Shown here: piece by piece, positions 1-10,977 of the stretch
Layout of the letters: every line of letters begins with the position of its first letter
Numbering within the stretch: position 1 is the stretch's first letter
Assembly (NCBI GenBank): GCA_029378245.1
Contig: JARKIF010000003.1
Location: forward strand, 62,001-126,000
Length of the DNA: 64,000 nt
Source of the DNA: Roridomyces roridus
Lineage: Eukaryota > Basidiomycota > Agaricomycetes > Agaricales > Mycenaceae
Direction: 5' to 3'
The notes under the pieces: model-generated
Database searches by the model: none
What the model was told of the DNA's origin: nothing
The model's input: the letters and a program-made list of their open reading frames with translations, nothing else
Translations under genes and position numbers: made by a program

Positions 1-1
1 C

Positions 2-277
2 ACGGTGCGGAGAACGAAGCGTGAGATTGCGCACATGCACGACTACCATGACTATACGTGCCACCTAGCGCTTGCGGCGCAGGATGGTAAGCAGGTCATT
101 CAGAAGGGGTGGGGTCAGAGACACCCGCTTGCGGGTCCGGGGATGCCAGGCCCGCCGAACGAGTGGACGTTCTTGTATGCGCCGAGGAATGAGGAGGAGA
201 TGAAGGTTGTGGAGAAGATTATCGAGGCATCGGTGGGGTATATGATCAATGCGCCGACGTTGGATGAGAGCAAGTAG
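2..277 (+). CDS. C-terminal part of a luciferase-domain (DUF5519) protein
   Basis: The frame is open from the left edge of the window to a TAG at 275-277, so only the last ~91 residues are present and no start is visible. The peptide carries the block HLALAAQDGK, then GWGQRHPLAG, then YAPRNEEEMKVVEKII. That order (His-containing strand, GWGxRHPL, APRNEEE) is the signature I know from the fungal luciferase-domain family (PF17648, formerly DUF5519). The family is common in agarics and has no firmly established reaction; its name does not prove luciferase activity. No intron is visible in this stretch. The identification is by motif memory, not by a search. Confidence 0.6.
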   Translation, partial: TVRRTKREIAHMHDYHDYTCHLALAAQDGKQVIQKGWGQRHPLAGPGMPGPPNEWTFLYAPRNEEEMKVVEKIIEASVGYMINAPTLDESK

Positions 278-2305
278 TGGGAGAAAGATTTCTTTTGGGT
301 TGGGTTTCAATTTCTATCGAGCTAGAATCACTTGAATTTCAAATTTGAATCGATGCACGGGCAAGAAAGGGCACCTTCGCTCTGTGAACGGTCCGGACGC
401 AGACGGATGGCAATCGGGGCCCTTCCGGGGAGGCTGGAGCACACTGGGAGCACAGAGACAGTGCTAGGCCTAGACGGAGACGAGGAAGATGTCCACATTC
501 TTAGACAGCAGAGTTGGAGATGAAGAGGCTGAAGCTGAAGCGCTGAAGCCTGACGTAAGTGACGGGCGATGCGGTCTAGACCCTAGTAGATCGCACATGA
601 CACGACACGTGCGCATGCCACTTGTCTTCTCCGACCATTTTCATCCACAACGCCACGCCGCCGTCTCACGTCTCAATGGAACTCGCAAGTCCGCCTTGCG
701 CCTGCCTTTTACACCCCCTTTTTTTGACGAAGACGTAATGGGTGCGATCATCATTTCCTCCGCTTCGCTCCGGAAGTTTTCATTTGAACAAAATTCAATA
801 AATTCAATTCCAAGTAAGACTCGAGCACTAGAGTACTGAAGGGAACAACCAAGGAACAACCACTAATTGTCTGCAGGACATTACGAAGCAGCGGCCTGCG
901 TACATTGAATCAAAAAAAACAACAACTGGGGCAGGATAAAAGATGAAGGCACACGTGACTCAACGTACCCGGCGAGTGGCGGGTGCTCGCTGTAGTCGAC
1001 TCGGAGGACAGCTGGAGAGCACAAGGGCGTTCAAGGATTGTGTGGAGTAGACTGCAGGCTGGGTCTTGTGGTCAGAAGGCTGCAATTCAACTTTCAATGT
1101 TTTCCCGGACCCGATGAGAATTTAGCGTCGGTGGCAGACGACCTCGAGGAGCTCAATCGGAGAGCTCTTAGGGCCCTGTGTCGAAGACCCGGGATTATCA
1201 TCCGAGACCCACCGTCTTCAACAGCCGTCCAGTGGCGGCAACAAATGGTTCGAGCAAGGTCGTTGCAAAGTTCAAGCCTGAGACACTGGAGCAGCAAGCA
1301 GAGAGCCAGAGAGCCACAGAGCTTGGCAGCGAAGAGGGCATTGAATCCAATTGATACAGACAAAGATCAAAAGTGAGTGTTGAGGGGCCAAGGGATGAAT
1401 GAGATGGGGTGGTAATTGGAAAACGATGGCGCGGGCTGCGGTTAAATAGGAAGTCCATCGGCGGTCCACGGAGCAATGCAAAGGCTGTTGAATAACATGA
1501 GGCGGACCAATCGAGCGAAGAAAACCGAATTGAGGATGATTGCTGTGAGATTAAGATGAACACTGGGACCTCCGGCCGGTATACGTTGCCTCAAGCCGGC
1601 GGTAAGTGAACTAGAATGCTGTTGAAAAGCTGTGGAGTCGTGGTTGTTCATGAGAAAAATGAACATAGATCTCGAGGGAGGCTATTGGCTCCTATGCCAG
1701 ATGAGAGAGAAAGATGGAAAAAGTTTTGCACAATGGGGACAGAAGAATCAGTGATGGAGCCATAATCTTAAAGAACGGACAATCCCGATCCATGTGAATC
1801 TGCCTTCTGAGGTCAATCTCCCACCGCGCGAGTTTCTTGATGTATGTCACTGTCGTCAACGGGAATTGCCTCTTGAATTCAAACCGACCGCCCAGTACAG
1901 CCGGTGGGTTGATTCGAATATGGCTTGTGAATCTGCCGCCGGAGATGCGTAGGTGATGTGACTGCGGGAAAAAAGCGCCCGAATACCTGGTCCCAGCGCC
2001 GAGAACTGGGTCAGTGCTTTGGTGATACGCACGACGGAACTGTGGCTCACCCCGGGGCATGGGAATCGGCCATTGACTCGATTGTGAGTGACTCGTCGTC
2101 CATAGAAGATGGTGGGGTGGGAGCAGAAAAGTCAAGCGCCGGGATGACAGGGATGAGATCTTTAATCGCACAGCCCAAACACCGCCGCATGGCTGGCTCA
2201 CGCCGGGGTTATATTGTCGGAGCCGTGCTGCTCATACTGATAGCAAGGTTGCACTGAATCCCCTCCTCCCTATTTGATCATACCAAGACGGAGACGAACA
2301 GGATT
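278..2305. other. About 2 kb without a confident gene
   Basis: No reading frame here matches a family I recognise. The best candidate is a minus-strand open frame at 1692-2201 (169 codons). Its middle part (GGRFTSHIRINPPAVLGG, then KKLARWEIDLRRQI) has protein-like composition and could be an exon of an unrecognised gene, but no start or splice structure could be fixed. The rest is mixed sequence with no repeat structure. Confidence 0.4.
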
Positions 2306-2313
2306 GTCCTGCG

Positions 2314-2938
2314 TAGTGATGGATCGGTTCGGTTCAGTTCGCGTTCGAGACCCTTTTCGCTGAACGCCGAACGCGAACGTAGCGTTCGGTTCAGCGAACT
2401 CCTGAACCTTGAACCTGAACGCGCGTCCACCTTCAGTTCGGCGTTCGAACGCGTTCGAACCCCGGATTTTCCCGGCCTTAATCCAAGCAGAATTTGCAGT
2501 GAAGTGAGGCTCAAATGTAGTCGGAGAAGCACTCACTAGCTCAGACAAAGCACCCACTGCAATCCTCTGTGCACATCGCCATAGAGTACGAGTCGCGCCG
2601 CTGTGATGCGCCATCAAGACCAATCAGACGGCCGACACCGACCCACCAGAGTCTGTGACTTGGGTTCTGGTCCAATGAGAGTTCGGTTGGTGAGTGTTTC
2701 CATTCTGCTGTCGACTCTCCAGATGGTAATTCACTTGGAATTGCAGTCAAAGTCCCAATATGACAGTCTTCGCGTCCAATTTGGCGTTCGCGTTCGAACG
2801 CGCAGGCTCCCGCTCGAACGCTGAACCGAACCTTGCGTTCAGGTTCAGCAAAATACCGAACCTGAACGCTGAACGGGCGTTCGGTTCAGTTCAGTTCAGG
2901 TTCGAACCAGTTCTTTGAACCGGACCCACCCACCACTA
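2314..2938. mobile_element. hAT-type MITE, GAACGC-motif family, 625 bp
   Basis: The element begins TAGTGATGG and ends CCACCACTA, so the termini are imperfect inverted repeats of the hAT form TAGnGnTG. It is flanked by an exact 8-base duplication, gtcctgcg, at 2306-2313 and 2939-2946. The first ~150 and last ~150 bases are almost entirely made of GAACGC, GTTCGG and TTCAGG words on both strands, and the centre is ordinary sequence. No transposase is encoded, so it is non-autonomous and would depend on a hAT transposase elsewhere. The two exact duplications and matched ends make the boundaries secure. Confidence 0.88.
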
Positions 2939-3239
2939 GTCCTGCGCCAATCTCGAGCTTGAGTTTCCCCACACGTCTTTACCACGCGCCCCAAAGTCCT
3001 TCTGACTGGGAGAGCGTCAACTCATCGCACTCCACGCCCAACGTACCTCGACACTCCTAACGGACGGGGATGACTGGATCAGGCAGCGCAAAGCCCATTA
3101 GTTTTACAACAACACAACGTGAATATGTGAATGTCTAGCTCCCTTCAAAGAGAAAATGAGCGTGTCCCATGCTTCAAGTTCAAGGAGCCACTCACCAAGA
3201 GAATGCCAAAATAAATGAAAAGAAACCCAGCGTGCGCGT

Positions 3240-3646
3240 CTACCGCCCCTCAAAGATATCGGGCAGATACTTCATATTGAGGATCATAACCCCAGCCTCG
3301 TCCAGCTCTTCCTCTACCCTCGCGCTGATCCTGGCCGCCGGTGTGAATCGCCCGCGTTCGCCGATGTCGAGATGATCATAAGTCCCATGCGCACCACGAA
3401 TGAGTATCACCGTGTTTCCACGCTCCAGCGCACCCCTGCACGCTGGTCGACGCACAATCAGCCTCCGCAGACGTGCAGCCAGGGAACCGATAAGGGGAGG
3501 GGAAGGAAGGAAGGAAGGAGTGGCTCGGACGCACTGTGTTTGACGCTATAATCCGATAGCAGGCCCACGACGACGATCTCCTCATCGGGTGAGATGAGCT
3601 GCCCGAGCTTGGTTCCCGTAAACGCGTTGCTCTTCTCCTTTTCCAA
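3240..3646 (-). pseudogene. Isochorismatase-like hydrolase, 3' exons, catalytic Cys replaced
   Basis: Two exons can be read on minus: 3535-3646 and 3240-3442, separated by a 92-base intron with GTGCGT and CAG borders. Joined, they give FTGTKLGQLI, then VVVGLLSDYSVKHTCRGAL, then RGAHGTYD, ending EAGVMILNMK. This is the second half of the isochorismatase/cysteine-hydrolase fold (PF00857). In that family the residue after DY is the catalytic cysteine (usually DYCV); here it is serine. The N-terminal half with the catalytic Asp and Lys was not found upstream, where a transposon sits at 3818-4125. It is either a truncated remnant or a non-catalytic relative. A second, related copy lies at 5466-5760. 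Confidence 0.62.
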
Positions 3647-3817
3647 CTGCAAAATTCTGGAGCGCTTGAAAAAAAGTTTATACACGATATATGACGTTGA
3701 CCTTCTTAATCGAGTCCGCGCTCCACAATAGCGACCACTGAGGGTTGCCGGAGAGCTGTCAAAGTCTGGGTGAAGTATTTCTGGGAGTGCTCCAGAATTT
3801 TGCAGTTAGCTGTAATA

Positions 3818-4125
3818 CAGACTTTGCGGTGAGCCACCCGGGTGGCTCCAACGGCATGCGATTCCGGGTGGCTACGTCATAGCTGGTGGCTGGGCTCGGC
3901 TGGGTTGCATTCAACGGCGAGGGTACCTTTATGCCTTGTACTCCTATTTGACTCCAACATATTGCTGAAGGTGGAAATCAAAGGAGTCTGGAGCGTAATA
4001 AGAGGAAGAAAGAGGGACTGAGATACGGAAATGCAGCCACCAGCAGCCACCAGATGACGTAGGCACTCATTACCGCATGCCGTTGGAGCCACCGGGTGGC
4101 TTCTGGTGGCTCACCGCAAAGTCTC
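3818..4125. mobile_element. Small inverted-repeat element (~308 bp)
   Basis: The left end (ACTTTGCGGTGAGCCACC) recurs inverted at the right end, followed on both sides by GGTGGCTCCAACGGCATGCG, so the terminal inverted repeats run about 45 bases with one small gap. The flanks share taata at 3813-3817 and 4126-4130, which may be a 5-base target duplication. No protein is encoded. The superfamily is not clear: a TA-, TWA- or 8-base duplication could not be shown. Confidence 0.7.
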
Positions 4126-5104
4126 TAATAGTCACACTTCTGATGGTCACGAGTCCTCGGCTCTCGATCTGTTGCGCATGCCGTGGGTCAAGAGGTGAGC
4201 GATCTCGGGATGTCTCAAAAATTCCCACGACCCCCCCCCCCCCCCCCCCCCCCCCCCCAGAAAAGGAAGTGTTGATCACTGGCATCGACGGCATCTGCAC
4301 AGCACGTTTGCGCGAGGCTTCTCCTCCAGTGCTCCCTCCGTGCCCGTTCATCGACTTTTGAGCCAATCTCTCCCTCAGATGCCCCACTAGAATAGGGGCA
4401 ATTCTTGATAAGGAAGCTTCTGTGTTCACTGGACCTTGACAAGTGGAATTTTTTGCCGTGCAAATTTGAGGGAATCAACTTGTTCTTTCTTGTACTACAT
4501 GCCTTTCCCGTCTTCTATACCTATCCCGTCGTCGCATTTCGCTGTATACTATTGCCACATACGAGAACTCGTCCAGGAGGGTGCACCAACCAACGTCATA
4601 TGACTTTTGCGTAATGATCTCACTTAAGACATCATTTTGACAGATCCAGAGATCGCTCACCTCTTGCCGTGGGTGATTGGAAATTGAAATCAATTCACTT
4701 GTGTTGGGCTCTTGTGGGTCTCAGACACTTAGAAATGAGGAAATAGGTAGTGGTGACATACTTCCGGGGCTGTGGATAAGAATCAAGTTCAAATCATCAC
4801 AGGCCACATCCATAACTTCCAACTTCCGGGTCATTCCAAATTTCCAGCACGCTCCACCTAAAATAAGTAACAATTTAGGTTCCATTCTTGCACAAGATTA
4901 ATTCACTTGATTCCGTATAAATACAAGATGAGATCAAGGAAGGCCGTCCCACGCAGAGTACGGCTACAAACCTCAGAACAGTGGCGATTCCATCTCTTTC
5001 TCCCCAACTTCAGAGCCATCGTCCGTTGCCGTTTCGAAATCCCAAATCCCAACATCCTCCACATCCGACTCCGGCGTCAACTCTCCCACCATCGTCGGCA
5101 AGCG
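4126..5104. other. Gene-free stretch with a homopolymer
   Basis: Nothing here could be assigned to a gene. It contains an uninterrupted run of 28 C at 4231-4258, which would translate as poly-Pro or poly-Gly and explains the odd open frames around it. It may hold lost 5' exons of the isochorismatase copy at 3240-3646, but no motif supports that. Confidence 0.45.
4231..4258. repeat. Poly(C) tract, 28 bases
   Basis: Twenty-eight consecutive cytosines. Length may be inexact because such tracts are prone to sequencing slippage. Confidence 0.9.
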
Positions 5105-5112
5105 ACGTCCAA

Positions 5113-5437
5113 GTTCTAGGGATGGGCACGGGTACGGGTTCGGGTATGAGGAGCCCAACCCTTACCCTTACCCGGAAAACCCGTACCCTTACCCGCGGGT
5201 TTACGGGTGGATCACGGGTCACGGCATCATGATGCCGAGAATGATCCGATCGCCGGCATCGCTGATCAGCGTTGCGGTTGCCATCAAAATGACATTTCAA
5301 CTGATCCGGCCCTGCATTTGGGGTACCCCCGAACAAACCCGCGGGTGCCGGGTTTCTAAATCGTCCAACCCGTACCCTTACCCGCTCAACCCTTACCCCA
5401 AAACCCGCCGGGTTACCCGTGCCCGCGCCCAACACTA
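5113..5437. mobile_element. hAT-type MITE, ACGGGT-motif family
   Basis: The left end contains TAGGGATGGGCACGGGT (from 5117) and the right end, read inverted, TAGTGTTGGGCGCGGGCA, with ACGGGT/ACCCGT words filling both ends. acgtccaa occurs at 5105-5112 and again at 5437-5444, consistent with an 8-base duplication if four extra bases (gttc) sit at the left terminus. It belongs to the same family as the elements at 8220-8590 and 34550-38011. No coding capacity. Confidence 0.72.
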
Positions 5438-5465
5438 CGTCCAACCCATTTTCAACATGATACAA

Positions 5466-5760
5466 CTAACGATCATCGAAAATCGCCTCTGAATCCTTCA
5501 TCTCAAGTAAGCTGACACCGGCTTCCTCAAGCTCACCCTCGATCTCCGCCTCGATTCGCGCAGCAGGTGTGACTACCGTCATACAGCGCCTTGAGGCGGT
5601 CGTACGTCCCATGAGCCCCGCGGATAGCACTGAATTCCCGCGTCCGAGGGCCGCACTACACGCTGTAGGCAAAGAGAAAGTAAGATAAGAACAAAAATGT
5701 TGGGAGAAATCGAACTCACTCGCTCGCACCGAGAAACATAGCATGTGTTCCTTAGTGGCG
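5466..5760 (-). pseudogene. Isochorismatase-like remnant, second copy, frameshifted
   Basis: Exons at 5720-~5760 and 5466-5662 joined across a 57-base intron (GTGAGT..CAG) give FSVRATCSAALGRGN, parallel to YSVKHTCRGALERGN in the copy at 3240-3646, and the end VTPAARIEAEIEGELEEAGV matches that copy closely. Between these blocks the expected AIRGAHGTYD is present only in a different frame: about one base is missing just after GRGNS and the frame is regained ~50 bases later near the VVTPAAR codons. The two compensating shifts leave ~17 wrong residues. The catalytic-Cys position is again Ser. With no N-terminal half, this is most likely a decayed tandem duplicate. Confidence 0.58.
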
Positions 5761-5932
5761 TCAGTTAGTATTTCACTGTTCAGTGCTCTTTGAACTTTGT
5801 TTTGTTTCATACGAGCATTGTTATCCTCTCATTCGAGTTGTAGAGTGCAAAAGAACGATTATCCAGTGATCTAGTATCTAGTGAAATGCGTGCGGATACA
5901 ATCGCGATCCCACACCAAGTAAGATTATGTAG

Positions 5933-7818
5933 TTACCCCTTCACCACCTTCGGAGGAACCACCGACTCGTTGGTAATCGTCTTGGAGTTGGCGTACTAAA
6001 GGAAAGTGAGCAAGCAATGAACGAAAAAGCAGAAGAAAGAACGCACCTCATTGAACGGCCCATAATCCGACGCGGGCTTGTTATCTACCTCATGTGTACT
6101 CGTCGCCCGTTCCTCATCGTCGATGTGGACGATGGCAGTGCGGTGAATGGCTGTAAAACGAAAAGGTTCAATGAACTCGAAGAGTAAAAGAAGAAAAGAA
6201 ACACACTGATGCCATGCAACGAAATATCATTGTTCGGCGTCTGCTGCTGCGCCCCACTGCTGCCATCGGTACTCTTCCCATCCCGGATTTGGGTTCGGTT
6301 GTTGAGGTTGAACAGCATCGTGAGGGTATACAACCTCCCGAGGGTGAACCCAAACCCAACGCACACGTTGGCGTTGGTGTCGTGGAGGTAGGTGACGAGG
6401 ACACAGATGGCGATGGCGGTGGTGATGGCGATGGCGGTGGTGACGGAGCCGGTCTGGATTGTGTGGAAAATGAGACGGTTGATAAGGGAGCGGGTTTGTT
6501 TGAATGTCGTGCGACCGCCGGCGGAGCGGAGTTGGAAAACGAGGGCAGAGGCGACTGAAAGAATTGGGTTTTTGAGATGGAAGGCACAGGGGGCGACGTA
6601 CTGGAGAGTCGAGACATCCGTCGCGGCGCTGCTCGCGAGCCAAAGGATCGCAGAGGTTACGGCGACGCTCCGGTGCGCGTAGTCGGTGACAATGGACAGT
6701 TGGGTCGCACACCAGACAGAGCCAACGAGCTGGAGGAAACACGATAAGATGAAATATGTGAGAAGAGACAGCAACACACCGCGGCGAAGGTCATAAACAT
6801 GAGGGCCCCGCACACGATTTTACGACCAGTGAGTTTGTAGTACCGCGAGATGAGGTAGTTCTGGACGATGCAGCCCAGTATTCCACTACAATCCTCGTCA
6901 ACGAACGTATTGCACGAAAAGTCAAGGCGACGCACCTGGTGTAAATGTAGATCGGAATGACCAGATTCAGCTGGCGCACGTGTCCCCCCCAATGACATTG
7001 CCTTAAAAGGCAATTCTTGCCGTCATGGTCGCTACGGTGACAGCCAACTCAATTGCTGCTCTGGCTCAGTGGTAGTAATCAAGATTGTTGAAATTCCTGA
7101 CAGCTATCACTATTCAGGTTCAATCCTTTTTGGTGCCATTTCTTTTTTCTTTTTTGTTGATGAACTCGGATCCCGCCGTGAATTGGCGGTTAGACGCAGG
7201 TTAGGTTAGGTTAGGTTAGGACTGTGTGTGTATTCTATGCCCCTGTTCCCCCCCACGCGGCCTCGGCTGTGAATGAAGAACTCAGAATCCACAGTGAATG
7301 GGCGGTTAGGATCAGTATCAGCAGTGAGTGGGCAGTTAGAAACAGTGTCAGCAGTGAATTCCTGTCAGGTTAGGTTGGGTGGCTTCAGTTGCAAAAGTTC
7401 AGATTAAAAAATGTTGCTGCAGTCAGGGTTGAACACGCAACCTTCTGATTAAGTAATGGAAAAGTCACGTGTTTTGTCATTGGGGGGGACAGCAGAGGGG
7501 TTTGATTCTGATACCCCAGATAGTCCAGGTCACCCCAGTGAATGACACCGTAGAGGTAGATACAAGCCCACTGCGCAAAGGTACACGTCGCGTCGAGCAA
7601 AAGGCATGCGGCTATCGCGATCTTGACGATGATCGGGTCTTTGGGGTATGTGCGGTAGTATTTGTGGACCTCGAGGATCTCGAGCATGAAGAGCATGCAG
7701 TTAATGAGGGTGCCGAGCATGAGGGCGCTGGAGAGAGTTGAGTACTGTGGTGCTATGTGCAACCTCGCGCTTACCCGATGACCTTGTTGAGCGTGTCGAG
7801 TGGCGCATTGGGTGCCAT
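5933..7818 (-). pseudogene. DUF6534-type seven-helix membrane protein, split by an insertion
   Basis: Exons on minus: 7775-7818 (start MAPNAPLDTLNKVIG), 7509-7727, 6936-6968, 6780-6885, 6602-6729, 6207-6554, 6047-6150 and 5933-5995 (stop). Hydrophobic helices alternate with family blocks such as LMLGTLINCMLFMLEILEV, YGVIHWGDLDYL, LVIPIYIYT, SRYYKLTGRK and LNNRTQIRDG. These are typical of the agaric DUF6534 family of plasma-membrane proteins of unknown function. A 540-base insertion (6969-7508) interrupts the coding frame between YLGYQN and LVIPIYIYT; removing it with one copy of the gattc duplication restores the frame. The 6602/6554 junction (47-base intron) also leaves the frame one step off, so a second lesion or a misread border exists there. 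Probably a recent pseudogene. Confidence 0.72.
6969..7508. mobile_element. 540-bp insertion with pol III-like boxes and TTAGG repeats
   Basis: Near its ends are perfect 17-base inverted repeats (TGTCCCCCCCAATGACA at 6981-6997, its complement at 7475-7491), and gattc flanks it at 6964-6968 and 7504-7508. Inside, 7062-7072 (tggctcagtgg) matches a tRNA A box and 7117-7126 (ggttcaatcc) a B box 45 bases later. A second B-box-like word lies on minus near 7430-7450. TTAGG is repeated four times at 7200-7220. It encodes no protein. A tRNA-derived (SINE-like) or composite origin is inferred. Confidence 0.6.
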
Positions 7819-8219
7819 GGTCGCTGTCGGTGGGAATGAGGGTAAAGACCGAAACAAAGACTACTACTGCCCAGTCGTGCAAATTTATGATGGGATGTGC
7901 GCCCCTTTCAGTTTGCGATCGCGAGAGTACCTCCTGAAGTGGAACTCCCTCCTCATTTGTGGAGTTCTATTTGATTTCTTTGCCGTGTGCCAAGTGCAAT
8001 CGCCTCTGCTCCGCGGGTCGTTCGATCTTGCTTTCCCTGTTTTGTGTGAACGAGATCGAGATAATGCGCTTGAAAATGAAAAGAATTGCGGGTGACACAG
8101 TGTGCCAAGTGCTTTCGAAAGTTGAGTGCTCCTTTCTTGTTGATTGACAGTCTGGGGAGTAGTTCAAAGTCGCGAGTCCAAATCAATCCAAAACTGTCTC
8201 ATTTGAGCGTGCACACACA

Positions 8220-8590
8220 TAGGGTTGGACACGGGTCTAGACCCGTACGGGTAAAACCCGCGGAAACCGACCCGCGGGTCGCACGGGTACGGGTACGGGT
8301 CAGAGATTCTGACCCGGCTCGAACCCGTGGCTGACCCGTGCGCGCGGCCACTGCGTCGGCATGGGCGGCATCAAGTTTCCGCGGGTTTTTTCGATGAAAG
8401 TCTGTTATCGCAAGGTGAAATCGACAAGGACGTGGACAATTTGAACTCACCTCGCTCTTTTTCAGACCAAATCCACGAGTATACCCGCGGGTATACGGGT
8501 TGTGACCCGTACCCGTGCGGGTCGGGTCAAGCACGGGTACGGGTACGGGTCAGCCTTCTGTGACCCGTACCCGACCCGTGTCCAACCCTA
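8220..8590. mobile_element. hAT-type MITE, ACGGGT-motif family, 371 bp
   Basis: Termini are perfect 18-base inverted repeats, TAGGGTTGGACACGGGTC at both ends. cacacaca flanks both sides (8212-8219 and 8591-8598). It contains over a dozen ACGGGT/ACCCGT words, including ACGGGTACGGGTACGGGTCA at each side. The TAGGGTTG end and 8-base duplication identify hAT. No coding capacity. It lies ~400 bases upstream of the DUF6534 start; the 7819-8211 interval shows no gene. Confidence 0.9.
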
Positions 8591-8598
8591 CACACACA

Positions 8599-9350
8599 TG
8601 TCCGACCCAACCGTCCTAGAAGGCTGCAATGGTGGTGCTTCAAGGCAGAACTATCGGATGGAGGGCCACCGGCGCACGAGAGAGAGACAGGAGAGTGGAG
8701 AGTGGTCAGGAGAGTGGAGATGGTCAGAAGATTCGATCAAAAGTTCGGATGCAATCATCTCCTGCCAGTGATCTGGCCTGCCGATATCATTCCGTCTCGG
8801 AAATCTCCCGACGCAGGCGGATTGCAGTCGGCAGATTTGCGACGCAATGGGCCACAATCCGTCCATGACCAATACGAGGCCAGTATCGGTTTCAAATGGG
8901 GCAACGACAAGCCCACGGCAGCGATTCGCCGCCCCTCAAACAACAACGATTGGTCCGACCTAATGCAAACACCCAGCATACGGTCCTACAGATCATGTGG
9001 AGTGCGCCAGAGCCCGAATCTTCGTCGACGCCGTGAGCCTACCCGAGCAATAGGACGCACTGGCACACGTCGCGCAGACCCGCAACTTGGACAGCCCGGC
9101 TTCGGCTCCAGTCTTTTGACTGCAGACCCTTCATCATCTCTTGGATTTCTTCGAACGTATGGTCCCTGTTTTCAGACTGCTGTTGCGACATGACGTGGAC
9201 AGAGAAGAGGGGAATCGGAGCCTGAGAAACTCGACCTCGAAAAAGGCGTGAAACTGATGCATTCCGCGCCGACTGGGAGATTGTTCAAAGTTGGCATCGC
9301 GTTGAATATTACAATTATAAGATTGGGATCGAGATAAGTAAAGCAAATCG
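8599..9350. other. Intergenic, no gene seen
   Basis: Short open frames on both strands have no recognisable motif. It probably contains the 3' flank of the MYND-type pseudogene that ends at 9351. Confidence 0.4.
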
Positions 9351-10488
9351 CTACTTTTGAAGTGGCGTCTTTGGGATGACTCCACGTCGTGAATCGTCCA
9401 GGAAGGCTTTCCACAACCTTTCAGGAAGCTGCCAACAATTAATCCGATTCTTGAGAAGGACGCACCTGCCCACATATGCCGCGTATATTGTCACCAGCAA
9501 GCTTCGAAACTGTCAGGGCATGGAAGGACGATACCGTCGAAGACTAATGCGTAGCAATCTTGAGTATTGGCTGAAGGTGAAACCGACACTCACATCATTC
9601 ATGGCCTCTATCACGTGTCTGTCATCGTTGTGAGCCTGCTCCACGCAAATAACCAGCATCGCTCCAATATATCCACGGTCCCGATCCTTCTTCTCCTGGC
9701 CCTTGAAGAATTGGAACGGATTTGCGCCACGGAATTTGCCACGTGCGCTGCGAAAATGGCTTTCAGCCCCGCAATCGGGGCGACGCACGCTTCCTTGGGT
9801 GTAGTACGTTGCTGGGTTGGTCGAGTGCGTTCTGTTGAGCGCGATGACAAGGGCTTTGGATTTGCGAGCTTGGACATCGTTCAGAAGACCGAGGGCCTGC
9901 CAGCCTGCCACTATCAAGGCTTCCCTAGTTGAAGGGTTACCGGTTACCCACGGAAACGGAGCATCGCGTTTACTCACCGGCCGTGGATGTCTGTCCAAGC
10001 CTTCAAGTCCTCCAGTACGTCGCGGCTGGTCAGTTCACCTCAGTCATGAGCCATGAGAATCAGTGGTGGTACGAACACGAGTCGTTTACGATCCTTATCC
10101 CGGGAGTGGTAGGCGACGGGCCTGAAACGCGTCTTTTTCGTGCTGTCCGGTCGCAATTCTCTGGCTGGGAAGATTCAGGGGGAAGCCGTCAGTGAAGGAA
10201 ACGATCCTCTACCATTTGAATTTGTGAGTCTTCCAGTGCTGGCGCTGGCAATCCACTGTGGCATAAAAATTTCCCGACTGTCGAGTCAACGACGCGCACA
10301 GCACTCACCTGAGCAATACATGACACTGGCACACCCACCACAGGTTTAAGTTTGGGACTGGCCCCTCCAGCAGTCTGACTACATTGCTCGCAGCGCGTTT
10401 CACCCGCCGTGGAGGTCCTGGCTGAGAAAACTTGGATAAACGGCTCGCGGCCGTTGCGGTTGGTGCTGGGAAGCGTTTGCTCTGACAT
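9351..10488 (-). pseudogene. MYND zinc-finger protein, frameshifted paralog
   Basis: The start MSEQTLPST at 10488 leads to CEQCSQTAGG, the first Cys pair of a MYND finger. The second half (CGGCASVMYCS, then VDCQRQHWKTHKFKC over the exon border) is in another frame: one base is missing around codons PKLK. Further exons parallel the intact paralog at 11888-13002: DVLEDLKAWTDIHGR, GWQALGLLNDVQARKSK, EACVAPIAGLKAIFA, FFKGQEKKDRDRGYIGAMLV, and a last exon LPERLWKAFLDDSRRG ending at 9351. EACVAPI and FFKGQEK lie in different frames, so two more, mutually compensating shifts exist. Exon 2 is 43 bases in both copies, and the donor after exon 3 is lost. The two copies are transcribed away from each other, with a nested transposon between them. 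Confidence 0.75.
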
Positions 10489-10977
10489 TTCCTAAAGAGT
10501 GACGAAGAGTGGAGACAAGTGGGAAGAATTAGAGTGCAATCAGAAGGAGTGGAAAGGTCGTGGAAGTCGAGAGTAAGGCTGAAACCATATCGTTTCCGTT
10601 TGCAGATCTGGGCAAATCAAATGGAAACGGTACGTAAACGTTTGTAAACCGTTTAAAACTGTTTTCAAACGGTATCTGGAGTGGCACATAAAACCAGCCC
10701 ACAACAAGGACCTACCTATGGGTGTTGAGTCCTCGGGTTAGTGTATGGTCACCATCTGGTTGTTGTCCAAGCCTGGGGGCTGTTCGGGGCTTTTTAATTA
10801 CATGCCGGACCCTTGCCGGATGTCACCTGGCATTCAGCCATGTCAATCAACGGGATCAGAAATGATCAGACACCTTGCCGGGGGTGGCCGGTCGACGGGG
10901 TACCCATTTGACATCCGAGGAACCGGGAATCACTGACAGCGGAGTCGCCAGTCCACGTCAAAAATGCCGCCTGGTAG

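Noticed and set aside
4090..4478. Open frames with poly-Pro or poly-Gly around 4231-4258
   Set aside because: Produced by the poly(C) run; no other protein signal.
7200..7220. (TTAGG)n looked like telomeric repeat
   Set aside because: Only four units, inside an insertion with inverted repeats; fungal telomeres are normally TTAGGG.
8221..8590. ACGGGT arrays as a microsatellite or CRISPR-like array
   Set aside because: Words occur in both orientations, without spacers of constant length, within TAGGG-ended inverted repeats and an 8-base duplication.
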